Part shown: positions 26,395-38,420 of the stretch, in pieces
Numbering within the stretch: position 1 is the stretch's first letter
How the letters are laid out: every line of letters begins with the position of its first letter
Source: Kineococcus mangrovi
GTDB lineage: Bacteria; Actinomycetota; Actinomycetes; Actinomycetales; Kineococcaceae
Direction of reading: 5' to 3'
NCBI RefSeq assembly: GCF_041320705.1
Contig: NZ_JBGGTQ010000004.1
Span: 62,001-126,000 of the forward strand
Length of the DNA stretch: 64,000 nucleotides
Notes under the pieces: generated by a model
What the model was told of the DNA's origin: nothing
Database searches by the model: none
The model's input: only the letters and a program-made list of their open reading frames with translations
Made by a program: the position numbers and the translations under genes

Positions 26395-28734
26395 ATGCCC
26401 GTGCCCGAGGACCTGTCGAGTTCCACCCAGGGGATCGCGGTCGCCGTCGCGGTCGTCTCGCTGCTGGCCCTGGCCGCCGCGTTCGTGTTCCGACGACAGG
26501 TGCTCGCCGCGGGTGAGGGCACCGAGCGGATGCGGTCCATCGCCGGGGCCGTGCAGAGCGGGGCCGGCGCCTACCTGCGCCGCCAGTTCCGCACCCTCGC
26601 CTGGTTCGCCGTCGCCGTCGTCGTCCTGCTGCTGGCGCTGCCGGCCGACGGCTGGGACCTGCGCACCGCGCGCAGCGTCGCGTTCCTCGTCGGCGCGGGG
26701 TTCTCCGCCGCCATCGGCTACCTCGGGATGTCGCTGGCGGTGCGGGCGAACCTGCGGGTCGCCGCCGCGGCGCGGCGACCCGACGGCGGACGCGAGGAGG
26801 GGATGCGCATCGCGTTCCGCACCGGTGGCGTCGTCGGCATGACGACCGTCGGCCTGGGGCTGCTCGGCGCCTCGGTCGCCGTGGTCGCGTTCGGCCGCGA
26901 GGCCCCCACGGTGCTGGAGGGTTTCGGCTTCGGCGCGGCGCTGCTGGCGATGTTCATGCGCGTCGGCGGCGGCATCTTCACCAAGGCCGCCGACGTCGGC
27001 GCCGACCTCGTCGGCAAGATCGAGCAGGGCATCCCGGAGGACGACCCCCGCAACCCCGCGACCATCGCGGACAACGTGGGCGACAACGTCGGTGACTGCG
27101 CCGGCATGGCGGCCGACCTGTTCGAGTCCTACGCCGTGACGATCGTCGCGGCCGTCATCCTCGGCAGCGCCGCCATCGGCGAGGACGGTCTCGTCCTGCC
27201 GCTGCTCATCCCCGCGATCGGCGCCGTCACGGCCGCCCTCGGCGTCGTGCTCGTCCGCGCCCGGGCCGGCGTCAGCGGGCTGACGTCGATCCAGAACGGT
27301 TTCCACCTCTCGGCGGTCATCGCCCTCGCCGGCACCGCGGTCGCGTGCTTCGCGTTCCTGCCGTCCTCGTTCGCGGGGTTCAGCGGAGCCGCCGGCACGG
27401 TCGCCTCCCTCGACGGCGACCCGCGCCTCATCGCGTTCGCCGCGGTGTTCCTCGGGATCCTGCTGGCCGTCCTCATCCTGTTCATCACGGGCCACTACAC
27501 GGGGACCGAGGCGCGACCCACGCGCGACGTCGCCGGGGCCTCGGTCACCGGGCCGGCCACCGTCGTCCTGTCCGGGATCGGTCTGGGCCTGGAGTCGGCC
27601 GTCTACACGACCGTCGTCATCGCGGGGGCCGTGTTCCTGGCCTTCGTGCTCGCCGGGGGCGTGCTCGCGCTGGCGATGTTCCTCATCGCCCTCGCCGGCT
27701 GCGGGTTGCTGACGACGGTCGGCGTCATCGTCGCCATGGACACGTTCGGCCCGGTCAGCGACAACGCCCAGGGCATCGCCGAGATGAGCGGCGACGTCGA
27801 CGGGGAGGGCGCCGCCGTCCTCACCGAGCTCGACGCGGTCGGGAACACGACGAAGGCCGTCACGAAGGGCATCGCGATCGCGACGGCGGTCCTGGCCGCC
27901 ACGGCCCTGTTCGGGTCCTACCAGAACGCGGTCACCGATCGGGTCCAGCAGGTGGCCCTGGGGATCGAGCGGCCCTCGGCGTACGTGCTGGCCACGATCG
28001 GCGACTTCCAGATCTCCACCCCCACGACGCTCGTGGGGGTGCTGCTCGGGGCCGCCGTCGTGTTCCTGTTCTCCGGCCTGGCGGTCAACGCCGTGGGTCG
28101 GTCCGCCGGTGCCGTCGTCCTGGAGGTGCGCCGGCAGTTCGCCGAGCACCCCGGCATCATGGACGGGACCGAGGAACCCGACCACGGCCGCGTCGTCGAC
28201 CTCTGCACGCGGGACGCGCTGCGCGAACTCGCCACCCCCGGTCTGCTCGCCGCGTTCGCGCCCATCGCCGTCGGGTTCGGCCTCGGCGTCGCCCCGCTGG
28301 CGGGTTTCCTCGGCGGGGCGATCGGCGCCGGGGTCCTCATGGCCGTGTTCCTCGCGAACGCCGGCGGGGCCTGGGACAACGCCAAGAAGCTCGTCGAGGA
28401 CGGGTCGTACGGCGGCAAGGGGTCCGAGGCGCACGCCGCGACGGTCATCGGCGACACCGTCGGCGACCCGTTCAAGGACACCGCGGGCCCGGCCATCAAC
28501 CCCCTCATCAAGGTGATGAACCTCGTGGCGCTGCTCGTCGCGCCCGCCGTCGTGACCCTCTCGATCGGGTCGGGCGCCAACCAGTGGCTGCGGTACGGCA
28601 TCGCGGGGGTGGCGACCGTCGTCATCGTCGTGGCCGTCGTCGTCAGCAAGAACCGCCGGGTCGACGTGGCGGCCCCGACCTCGGGACCGTCCGGGGTGGA
28701 CCTGCGCGAGGAGGGGGTCGAGCGGCTGCCCTGA
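26395..28734 (+). CDS. hppA: Proton-pumping membrane pyrophosphatase
   Basis: A 779-residue integral membrane enzyme that couples pyrophosphate hydrolysis to proton export. About 16 hydrophobic segments surround the active-site motifs GGIFTKAADVGADLVGK, IPEDDPRNPATIADNVGDN and the C-terminal WDNAKKLVEDG and GDTVGDPFKDTAGPA. At the position that separates K+-dependent from K+-independent enzymes it has Lys487 (GNTTKAVTKG), so it should be K+-independent. ATG 26395 is preceded by GAGGAGG. A TACGCT box at about 26355 could be its -10 element. A soluble pyrophosphatase is also encoded in this window, at 59678. Confidence 0.96.
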   Translation: MPVPEDLSSSTQGIAVAVAVVSLLALAAAFVFRRQVLAAGEGTERMRSIAGAVQSGAGAYLRRQFRTLAWFAVAVVVLLLALPADGWDLRTARSVAFLVGAGFSAAIGYLGMSLAVRANLRVAAAARRPDGGREEGMRIAFRTGGVVGMTTVGLGLLGASVAVVAFGREAPTVLEGFGFGAALLAMFMRVGGGIFTKAADVGADLVGKIEQGIPEDDPRNPATIADNVGDNVGDCAGMAADLFESYAVTIVAAVILGSAAIGEDGLVLPLLIPAIGAVTAALGVVLVRARAGVSGLTSIQNGFHLSAVIALAGTAVACFAFLPSSFAGFSGAAGTVASLDGDPRLIAFAAVFLGILLAVLILFITGHYTGTEARPTRDVAGASVTGPATVVLSGIGLGLESAVYTTVVIAGAVFLAFVLAGGVLALAMFLIALAGCGLLTTVGVIVAMDTFGPVSDNAQGIAEMSGDVDGEGAAVLTELDAVGNTTKAVTKGIAIATAVLAATALFGSYQNAVTDRVQQVALGIERPSAYVLATIGDFQISTPTTLVGVLLGAAVVFLFSGLAVNAVGRSAGAVVLEVRRQFAEHPGIMDGTEEPDHGRVVDLCTRDALRELATPGLLAAFAPIAVGFGLGVAPLAGFLGGAIGAGVLMAVFLANAGGAWDNAKKLVEDGSYGGKGSEAHAATVIGDTVGDPFKDTAGPAINPLIKVMNLVALLVAPAVVTLSIGSGANQWLRYGIAGVATVVIVVAVVVSKNRRVDVAAPTSGPSGVDLREEGVERLP

Positions 28735-28755
28735 CGTGGGGCAGACTCGGCGCAC

Positions 28756-30324
28756 GTGACGTCTGACCCCACGCAGGCCCCGGGCCTCGCCGAGAACCCC
28801 GCACCCGCCGGCCCGCTCGAACTCCTCGCGGGGTTGCGCGCGGACCTGCGGGCCGCGGACTACACCGTCGAGGGCGTCGCCGCCCTCGTCGGCGACGTCG
28901 CCTCCGCGGCCCTGGACCGGGAGCAACCGCTCCCCGCCCTGCGGGCGACGGCCGGTTCGCGCGAACCGGCCGCCGTCCTGCTGCGGTGCGCGACGCTCGG
29001 TCGGGCCGTCACGCGCGCCGAGCTCGACGCGGCCCTGCCCCGCACCCGGACCGCGGGGGCGGCGGCCCTCGGGCTCGTCGCCGCGGCCGGGGAGGGACCG
29101 GACGACGAGGTCCGTCCGCTGGTGGACCTGCGGCCGTACTCCGTGGACGACGCCGGTGGGGTCGCGCAGTGGTGGCTCGTCAGCGACCTCGGTGAGCTCG
29201 CCACCGGCGAGGCGCTGTCGGCGGACCACGTCCTCGGCGTCGGCGGCGCGTCCCTGACGCTGGCCTCGGCGACCGTCCGCACCCCCGTCGGCCGCGTCCT
29301 CGACGTCGGCACCGGCTGCGGCATCCAGGCCCTGCACGCCTCCCGGCACGCCCGGCGCGTCACCGCCACCGACACCTCCGAGCGCGCCCTGGACCTCGCG
29401 GCCGTCAACGCCGCGCTCAACGAGGTGTCCCTGGACCTGCGGCACGGGTCGCTCTTCGGGCCCGTCCGCGACGGCGAGCTGTTCGACCTCGTCGTGTCGA
29501 ACCCGCCGTTCGTCATCACCCCGCGCACGTCGGCCGTGCCCACGTACGAGTACCGCGACGGCGGGATGCCCGGGGACTCCCTCGTCGCCCGGATCGTCGC
29601 CGAGGTGGGCCCGGTCCTCGCCCCCGGCGGCGTCGCGCAGCTGCTGGGGAACTGGGAGCTGCACGACGGGCAGAGCTGGTCGCAGCGGGTCGAGTCCTGG
29701 CTGGAGGGCACGGGGCTGGACGCGTGGGTCGTCCAGCGCGAGGTCGCCGACCCGGCGCTGTACGCCGAGACGTGGATCCGCGACGGCGGGCAGAAAGCCG
29801 GGCCGCGCTTCGACGAGCTGTACGCGGCGTGGCTGGACGACTTCGCCGCGCGCGGGGTGACCGGGGTCGGCTTCGGCGTCGTGACGCTGCGCCGCCCGCA
29901 ACGGCCGGGGACGCCGCTGCGCCGCTTCGAGGAGAACCTCGCCGCCCTCGACGACCCGCTGGGGGAGGTCTTCGCCCGCGGTCTGGCCACCCACGACCGC
30001 CTCGCCGGGCTGGACGAGGCGGGCCAGGACCTGGGCGACCTGACGGTCACCGTCGCCGCCGACGTCACCGACGAACGCTTCCACACCCCCGGCGACCCCG
30101 ACCCCCGCATCGTCCTGCTGCGCCAGGGCGGCGGGCTGCGCCGCGTCGCGCAGGTCGACGGCGACCTCGCCGGCCTCGTCGGCGCGTGCGACGGGGAGCT
30201 GACCCTGGGCCAGATCACCGCGGGCCTCGCGGTGCTGGGGGAGGAGGCCGTGGGCGACGTACGCACCCGGCTCTACCCGCGGGTGCGCTCGCTCCTGGAG
30301 GACGGGTTTCTCCTCCTGCCCTGA
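28756..30324 (+). CDS. SAM-dependent methyltransferase with NPPF motif
   Basis: A 522-residue protein. An N-terminal helical domain (about 20-165) precedes a Rossmann methyltransferase domain with VLDVGTGCGIQALHAS (SAM binding) and VVSNPPFVI, the NPPY/F motif used to methylate amide or exocyclic amino nitrogens. A C-terminal domain of about 200 residues (GVGFGVVTLRRPQ onward) is specific to the actinobacterial family. Related enzymes modify release factors, rRNA or tRNA; the substrate here cannot be told. GTG 28756 lies 21 bases after hppA, and CAGACT eight bases before it resembles a leaderless -10 box. The gene ends just before a long perfect inverted repeat. Confidence 0.8.
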   Translation: MTSDPTQAPGLAENPAPAGPLELLAGLRADLRAADYTVEGVAALVGDVASAALDREQPLPALRATAGSREPAAVLLRCATLGRAVTRAELDAALPRTRTAGAAALGLVAAAGEGPDDEVRPLVDLRPYSVDDAGGVAQWWLVSDLGELATGEALSADHVLGVGGASLTLASATVRTPVGRVLDVGTGCGIQALHASRHARRVTATDTSERALDLAAVNAALNEVSLDLRHGSLFGPVRDGELFDLVVSNPPFVITPRTSAVPTYEYRDGGMPGDSLVARIVAEVGPVLAPGGVAQLLGNWELHDGQSWSQRVESWLEGTGLDAWVVQREVADPALYAETWIRDGGQKAGPRFDELYAAWLDDFAARGVTGVGFGVVTLRRPQRPGTPLRRFEENLAALDDPLGEVFARGLATHDRLAGLDEAGQDLGDLTVTVAADVTDERFHTPGDPDPRIVLLRQGGGLRRVAQVDGDLAGLVGACDGELTLGQITAGLAVLGEEAVGDVRTRLYPRVRSLLEDGFLLLP

Positions 30325-30348
30325 CCCGGTGCGACCGCCGCCGTCCGC

Positions 30349-30411
30349 GGGAACGCCTCGTTGCCTCCCCGAGGCCGATCATCGGCCTCGGGGAGGCAAC
30401 GAGGCGTTCCC
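30349..30411. terminator. 31-bp perfect inverted repeat
   Basis: Bases 30349-30379 are the exact reverse complement of 30381-30411, separated by one base. The arm starts GGGAACGCCTCG and ends GAGGCCGAT. It lies 24 bases after the methyltransferase stop and about 240 bases before topA. A transcript would fold into an extremely stable hairpin, so it probably terminates or protects the upstream mRNA. It is much longer than the other terminators in the window (10-17 bp). Confidence 0.8.
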
Positions 30412-30650
30412 CGGCCCCGCGCGGTGGTGACGCCGAGTGGCGACGGCGGGCCCTCGGCGACCCGCCGGTTGCGTGCCGCGGGTCGCGCCGTGACACATTG
30501 GCAGCGCACGTCCAGAGCAGCCCCGGGTGTGCGCAGGGTGCACCCCGCGTCGGCCCGACGTGCGAGAGTGCACAGCGGGACCACCCGGCCCAGGACCGCG
30601 GCCGGCGTCCTGCGGGGTGGACAGCGAGTCGAAGGTGAGAGGCAGGACCA

Positions 30651-33497
<2,847 letters not shown>

Positions 33498-33512
33498 CAC
33501 CCGTCGTCCACA

Positions 33513-33536
33513 GGCCCGCCGCGCGTGCGGCGGGCC
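33513..33536 (+). terminator. topA terminator hairpin
   Basis: GGCCCGCCGC (33513-33522) pairs with GCGGCGGGCC (33527-33536) around loop GCGT, 15 bases after topA. Confidence 0.7.
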
Positions 33537-33552
33537 CGCGGGGGCGGCCCTC

Positions 33553-33558
33553 TACCCT
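33553..33558 (+). promoter_or_regulatory. -10 box of leaderless MFS-tmk transcript
   Basis: TACCCT matches TANNNT and ends six bases before the GTG start at 33565, with no ribosome binding site between them. This suggests that transcription starts at the start codon. Confidence 0.5.
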
Positions 33559-33564
33559 GACGTC

Positions 33565-35640
33565 GTGACCCCCGCCGCAGCTCCCGACCACGACGTGCGG
33601 GCCCTGCTGCGCGAGCACCCCGACTTCCGCCGCATGTGGCTCTCGCTCATGCTCTCCAGCTTCGGGGACTGGCTGGGCATGCTCGCCAAGCTCGGGACCG
33701 CGGCGGGCCTGACGGTCGGGGACGCCACCCAGACGAGCGTGGCGGTCTCCACCGTCTTCATCCTCCAGCTGGCCCCGGCCGCCCTCCTCGGGCCGCTCGC
33801 CGGGGCGCTGGCCGACCGCCTGGACCGCCGCCTGACGATGGTCGTGGGCGACCTGCTGCGGTTCGCGCTGTTCGTCTCCATCCCGGTCGTCGGCAGCCTC
33901 ACCTGGCTGTTCGTCGCGACGCTGCTCATCGAGCTCGTCACGCTGTTCTGGGGTCCGGCCAAGGACGCGACCGTCCCCAACCTCGTGCCGGCCCGCAAGC
34001 TCGAGGTCGCCAACCAGATCAGCCTCGTCGCCACCTACGGCTCGGCCCCCGTCGCCGGGCTCGCGTTCATCCTGCTGACGCTGCTCACCGGTGTGCTCGA
34101 CAACCTGCTGCCCTTCCTGCGGGGCGGGCAGTCGGACCTGGCGATGTACGTCAACGCCCTGACGTTCCTCGTCGCGGCCGCCGTCATCTGGCGCCTGGAC
34201 GTCCCGCCGCGCGAGGCCCGCCCCCGCGAGGGCGGGCTCGCCCCGACGCTGGGGCGCGACATCGTCGAGGGCTGGCGCTTCGTCGGCGGCTCCCCGCTGC
34301 TGCGCGGACTGGTCTTCGGGATGCTCGTCGCGTTCGCCGCCGGCGGGGTCGTCCTCGGCCTCGGCCGCGCGTTCGTCACCAGCCTGGGCGCCGGCGACCC
34401 GGGGTACGGCGTCGTCGTCATGGCCGTGTTCGCCGGGGTCGCGCTCGGTGTCTGGCAGGGGCCGCGCTGGCTGTCCGGGCTCAGCCGCCGCCGCACCTTC
34501 GGGCTGGCGCTGTCCCTGGCGGGGGTCTCCCTCGTCCTCGTCGCGCTCGTCGGCAACATCGTCGTCGCGGCCCTGTTCGTCGTGGCCCTGGGGTTGTTCA
34601 CCGGGCTGGCGTACGTCTCGGCGTACACGCTGCTCGGCCTCGAGGTCGACGACGACGTCCGCGGCCGGACGTTCTCCTTCGTCGGGTCCAGCACCCGCGT
34701 CGTCATCATCGCCGTCATGCTCGTGGCGCCCTGGGTCGCGAACGCCCTGGGCGAGCGCACCTTCGCCCCCAGCGACCACTGGTCGGTGACCTACGCCGGG
34801 TCCGCGCTGGCGATGGTGCTGGCCGGGGTGATCACCGGCGCGGCCGGTGTCGTGGCCTTCCGGCAGATGGACGACCGCCGCGGCACGAGCCTGCGCGCCG
34901 ACCTCGTCCGCGCCTTCACCGGGCGGGGCGCGGTCGGGGACACTGCCCCCGTGAGGTCGCGCAGCGGGTTCTTCCTGGCCTTCGAGGGCGGGGACGGGTC
35001 GGGCAAGACCACCCAGGTGAGGTTGCTCGCCGAGTGGCTCGACGAGCTGGGCCACGAGGTCGTCGTGACCCGCGAACCCGGCGGGACGGCCACGGGCCGG
35101 GACCTGCGCGAGGTCCTGCTGTCCCACCGCGGCGACGACTCCCCGCTCGGCCCGCGCGCCGAGGCCCTGCTGTTCGCCGCCGACCGCGCCCAGCACGTCG
35201 CCGAGGTCGTCCGCCCCGGGCTGCGCCGCGGTGCCGTCGTCCTCACCGACCGCTACGTCGACTCCTCCCTCGCCTACCAGGGCGCGGGCCGGGACCTGCC
35301 CGCCGCCGAGGTCGAGACGCTGTCGACGTGGGCGACGGAGGGGCTGCTGCCCGACCTCACCGTCGTCCTCGACGTCGACCCGGTGACCGCGGCCCAGCGC
35401 CGCGCCGGCCGGGCGGGCGAGGACCGCATGGAGGCCGAGTCGCGCGCCTTCCACGCCCGCGTGCGCGAGCAGTTCCTCTCCCTCGCCGAGCGCGACCCGC
35501 GCCGCTACCTCGTCCTGGACGCCACGACCACCCCGCAGGCCGTCCACGCCGCGCTGCGCGAGCACCTCGCCCCGCTGCTGCCCGCCGCGGCCGGGACCGC
35601 GGCCGAGCCCGTGACCGTTCCCGGTCCGGTGCGCTCGTGA
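33565..35640 (+). CDS. tmk: Bifunctional MFS transporter / thymidylate kinase fusion
   Basis: One uninterrupted 691-residue frame. Residues 1-450 form a major facilitator superfamily transporter of the MFS_3/enterobactin-exporter type, with about 12 membrane helices (for example VGNIVVAALFVVALGLFTGL) and the loop LADRLDRRLTMVVGD. Residues 463-691 form a complete dTMP kinase with Walker A EGGDGSGKTT (474-483), TREPGGT, the DRYVDSSLAYQG motif and an Arg-rich lid (QRRAGRAGEDRME). dTMP kinase is essential for DNA synthesis, and I see no other copy in the window. A GTG at 34951 (residue 463) could start a free kinase from the same mRNA. Such fusions are annotated in several actinobacteria. The stop overlaps the holB start (GTGA). 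Confidence 0.92.
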   Translation: MTPAAAPDHDVRALLREHPDFRRMWLSLMLSSFGDWLGMLAKLGTAAGLTVGDATQTSVAVSTVFILQLAPAALLGPLAGALADRLDRRLTMVVGDLLRFALFVSIPVVGSLTWLFVATLLIELVTLFWGPAKDATVPNLVPARKLEVANQISLVATYGSAPVAGLAFILLTLLTGVLDNLLPFLRGGQSDLAMYVNALTFLVAAAVIWRLDVPPREARPREGGLAPTLGRDIVEGWRFVGGSPLLRGLVFGMLVAFAAGGVVLGLGRAFVTSLGAGDPGYGVVVMAVFAGVALGVWQGPRWLSGLSRRRTFGLALSLAGVSLVLVALVGNIVVAALFVVALGLFTGLAYVSAYTLLGLEVDDDVRGRTFSFVGSSTRVVIIAVMLVAPWVANALGERTFAPSDHWSVTYAGSALAMVLAGVITGAAGVVAFRQMDDRRGTSLRADLVRAFTGRGAVGDTAPVRSRSGFFLAFEGGDGSGKTTQVRLLAEWLDELGHEVVVTREPGGTATGRDLREVLLSHRGDDSPLGPRAEALLFAADRAQHVAEVVRPGLRRGAVVLTDRYVDSSLAYQGAGRDLPAAEVETLSTWATEGLLPDLTVVLDVDPVTAAQRRAGRAGEDRMEAESRAFHARVREQFLSLAERDPRRYLVLDATTTPQAVHAALREHLAPLLPAAAGTAAEPVTVPGPVRS

Positions 35641-36803
35641 GCGTCTGGGACGACGTCGTCGGCCAGGAGCCGGCCGTGCGGGTCCTGGACCGCGCCGCGA
35701 CGGCCGCCCGCCGCGGCACGGTCGGCATGACCCACGCCTGGCTGCTCACGGGGCCCCCCGGGTCGGGCCGGTCCACGGCCGCGCGGGCCTTCGCCGCCGC
35801 CCTGGTCTGCGAGGACCCGTCGCAGATCGGCTGCGGGCGCTGCGCCGGCTGCCGGACGGCGCTCGCCGGCTCCCACGCCGACGTCACGCTCTTCACGACC
35901 GAGCACACCTGGATCCGCCGGGTCGACGTCGAACCGCTCATCGCCACCGCCCAGCGCCGCCCCTCGGTCGCGCGCTGGCGCGTCATCGTCGTCGAGGACG
36001 CCGACCGGCTCAACGAGACGTCCGGCAACGTGCTGCTGAAGACCGTCGAGGAGCCCCCGCCGCAGACGGTGTGGCTGCTGTGCGCGCCCGCGGTCGACGA
36101 CGTCCTGCCGACGATCCGCTCCCGGTCCCGGCACGTCCCGCTGCGCGTCCCGCCCGCCGACGCGGTCGCCGAGCTGCTCGTGCGGCGCGACGGCGTGGAC
36201 CCCGCCATGGCGGCGTTCGCGGCGCGGGCCGCGCAGTCCCACGTCGGGCTGGCCCGCCGCCTCGCGCGGGACGAGGGCGCCCGCATCCGCCGCCGGGAGG
36301 TGCTGCGGCTGCCGCAGCGCGTCCGCGGGGTCGGCGACGCCGTCCTCGCGGCCGGGGAGCTCGTCGACATCGCGGCCGAGGAGGCCGGTGCCTCGACGGT
36401 CGAGCGCGACGCCCGGGAGAAGGCCGAGCTGCTGCGCGCGCTCGGCGCCGACGGGTCCGCGACCGTGCCGCCGGCGGTGCGGGCCCAGGTGCGCCAGCTG
36501 GAGGAGGACCAGAAGCGGCGGGCCCGCCGGCACCAGACCGACGTCCTGGACCGGGCCCTCGTCGACCTGCTCGCCCTGCTGCGCGACGTCCTGGTCGTCC
36601 AGCTCGGCGCGCCCGTGGAGCTGGTGAACTCGGACATGACCACCGAGGTGCGGGCGATGGCGGCGGCCGGCCCGCCGGAGGAGACGCTGGCGCGTGCCGA
36701 GGCCGTCCAGCTCGCCCGCGAGCGGCTCGCGCAGAACGTCGCCCCGCTGCTGGCCGTGGAGGCGCTGGCCCTGAGCCTGCGGCCCGCGCGCCGGGACGGC
36801 TGA
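35637..36803 (+). CDS. holB: DNA polymerase III subunit delta-prime
   Basis: The clamp-loader delta-prime subunit, 388 residues. It begins VWDDVVGQEPAVRVLDRAA, has a degenerate P-loop GPPGSGRST (Arg replaces the catalytic Lys, as expected for a non-hydrolysing subunit), a four-cysteine zinc site (CEDPSQIGCGRCAGC) and VIVVEDADRLNETSGNVLLK. TVEEPPPQTVWLLC follows, then the collar domain. The GTG overlaps the tmk stop, so thymidylate kinase and clamp-loader synthesis are coupled, the usual tmk-holB linkage. Confidence 0.95.
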   Translation: MSVWDDVVGQEPAVRVLDRAATAARRGTVGMTHAWLLTGPPGSGRSTAARAFAAALVCEDPSQIGCGRCAGCRTALAGSHADVTLFTTEHTWIRRVDVEPLIATAQRRPSVARWRVIVVEDADRLNETSGNVLLKTVEEPPPQTVWLLCAPAVDDVLPTIRSRSRHVPLRVPPADAVAELLVRRDGVDPAMAAFAARAAQSHVGLARRLARDEGARIRRREVLRLPQRVRGVGDAVLAAGELVDIAAEEAGASTVERDAREKAELLRALGADGSATVPPAVRAQVRQLEEDQKRRARRHQTDVLDRALVDLLALLRDVLVVQLGAPVELVNSDMTTEVRAMAAAGPPEETLARAEAVQLARERLAQNVAPLLAVEALALSLRPARRDG

Positions 36804-36829
36804 GCGCCCGGTCCCCCCGTGAGGTCACG

Positions 36830-36835
36830 TAGCGT
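36830..36835 (+). promoter_or_regulatory. -10 box before the exported hydrolase gene
   Basis: TAGCGT lies ten bases before ATG 36846, leaving at most a few bases of 5' leader. Confidence 0.4.
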
Positions 36836-36845
36836 GGGGCGCACC

Positions 36846-38399
36846 ATGCGCCCCCTCCGCCGACCGTCCCGCTCGCGCGCCGTCGTCGGCCTGGTCGCGG
36901 TCTCCGTCCTGCTCACGGGGTGCTCGGCCCTGGGCGGGTCCGGCCCGGACCCCGAACCGGTGGGCACGGCGCGGCCGGTGGCGGGCGAGAACGCGACGGA
37001 CCCGGCCCTGGCCCCGTTCTACTCCCAGCGCCTGCAGTGGGCCGACTGCTCGGGCGGTTTCCAGTGCACGCGCCTGACCGTGCCGGTCGACTACGCGCAG
37101 CCGACCGGTCCCACGACCACCCTGGCCGTCGTGCGGCTGCCCACGCGGGCCACCGGCGAGGACCGCCTCGGGTCCCTCGTCCTCAACCCCGGCGGGCCCG
37201 GGGCCTCGGGGGTCGAGTACGCGCGGGCCGCGCAGAACGTCGTCTCCCAGGACGTCCGCGACCACTTCGACGTCGTCGGCTTCGACCCGCGGGGGGTGGG
37301 GGAGTCCGACCCGCTGCGCTGCCTCACCGACGCCCGGGTCGACACGTTCCTGTCCACCGACCCCACGCCCGACGACCCCGCCGAGGTGCGGGCGCTGGAG
37401 CAGCGGACGGAGGAGCTGGGGCGCGGCTGCGCCCGGGCCGGCCCGCTCGCCGCGCACGTCGACACCCTCTCGGCGGCGAAGGACGTGGACGTCCTGCGCG
37501 CCGCCCTCGGCGACGACAAGCTCAGCTACCTCGGCAAGAGCTACGGCACCTACCTGGGGGCCTGGTACGCCGAGCAGTTCCCGCAGCGCGTGGGCCGCTT
37601 CGTCCTCGACGGGGCCATCGACCCCGCGCTGACGAGCGAGCAGGTCAACGCGGGGCAGGCCGCCGGGTTCGAGGTGGCGCTGCGCTCCTACGTCACCGCG
37701 TGCCTGGCCGGGGAGGACTGCCCGCTGACGGGCACCGTCGACGACGGGGTCGCGCAGGTGCGGGCCCTGCTGGACCGCCTGGACGCGAACCCCCTGCCCA
37801 CGGGGACCGGCCGGCCGCTCGTGCAGGGCCTGGCCTACCTGGGGGTGGCCTACCCGCTGTACTCGGCCTCGCTGTGGCCGCAGCTGTCCACCGCGCTCAC
37901 CGCGGCCCTGCGCGGGGACGGGGCGCCGCTGCTGACCCTGGCCGACGCCTACGCCCACCGCGCCCCCGACGGCCGCTACCTCGACAACTCCACCACCGTC
38001 ATCTACGCCGTGAACTGCCTGGACCGCGACGACACCCAGACCGAGCCCGAGGTCGCGGCCACGGTGCGCGAGTTCGCGGCGCAGTCCCCGACGTTCGGGC
38101 CGTACCTGGCGTGGGGGGCCCTGGCCTGCACGGACTGGCCGATCGCCCCCGTCGGGCAGGTGCGTCCCGTCCACGCCGAGGGCGCCGACCCGATCCTCGT
38201 CGTCGGCACCACCCGCGACCCCGCGACACCGTACGCGTGGGCGCAGAGCCTGGCCGGGGAACTGTCCTCCGGGCACCTGCTCACCCACGACGGGGACGGG
38301 CACACCGCCTACGCCACCGGCTCGGAGTGCGTCGACGACGCCGTCGACACCTACCTGCTCAGCGGCACCGCACCCGAGGAGGGCACCACCTGCCGCTGA
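36846..38399 (+). CDS. Exported alpha/beta hydrolase lipoprotein (S33 TAP-like)
   Basis: A 517-residue secreted hydrolase of the tripeptidyl-aminopeptidase-like S33 group. The basic start and hydrophobic core VVGLVAVSVLLTGCSALGG contain a lipobox (LTGC), so it should be lipid-anchored outside the cell. The fold shows VLNPGGPGASGVEYA (oxyanion region), FDPRGVGESDPLRC, nucleophile Ser in GKSYGTYLG, an Asp in VVGTTRDPATPYAWA and a His in DGHTAYATG. A TAP-like C-terminal domain with extra cysteines follows. Such enzymes cleave peptides or esters; the substrate is unknown. It stands alone between holB and the XRE/cupin regulator. Confidence 0.9.
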   Translation: MRPLRRPSRSRAVVGLVAVSVLLTGCSALGGSGPDPEPVGTARPVAGENATDPALAPFYSQRLQWADCSGGFQCTRLTVPVDYAQPTGPTTTLAVVRLPTRATGEDRLGSLVLNPGGPGASGVEYARAAQNVVSQDVRDHFDVVGFDPRGVGESDPLRCLTDARVDTFLSTDPTPDDPAEVRALEQRTEELGRGCARAGPLAAHVDTLSAAKDVDVLRAALGDDKLSYLGKSYGTYLGAWYAEQFPQRVGRFVLDGAIDPALTSEQVNAGQAAGFEVALRSYVTACLAGEDCPLTGTVDDGVAQVRALLDRLDANPLPTGTGRPLVQGLAYLGVAYPLYSASLWPQLSTALTAALRGDGAPLLTLADAYAHRAPDGRYLDNSTTVIYAVNCLDRDDTQTEPEVAATVREFAAQSPTFGPYLAWGALACTDWPIAPVGQVRPVHAEGADPILVVGTTRDPATPYAWAQSLAGELSSGHLLTHDGDGHTAYATGSECVDDAVDTYLLSGTAPEEGTTCR

Positions 38400-38420
38400 C
38401 CGGCCGGGCGGTGCGCCCGA

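Noticed and set aside
25861-30084. Very long antisense frame of about 1,400 residues opposite hppA and the methyltransferase gene
   Set aside because: Composition is Arg/Gly/Asp-rich without any domain. It mirrors the codon bias of the real genes on the other strand, as do similar antisense frames opposite topA, the pilus operon and metY-metX.
35637-36803. Inactivating mutation in holB Walker A (Arg for Lys)
   Set aside because: Delta-prime subunits commonly lack a working ATP site, so this is normal for the family.
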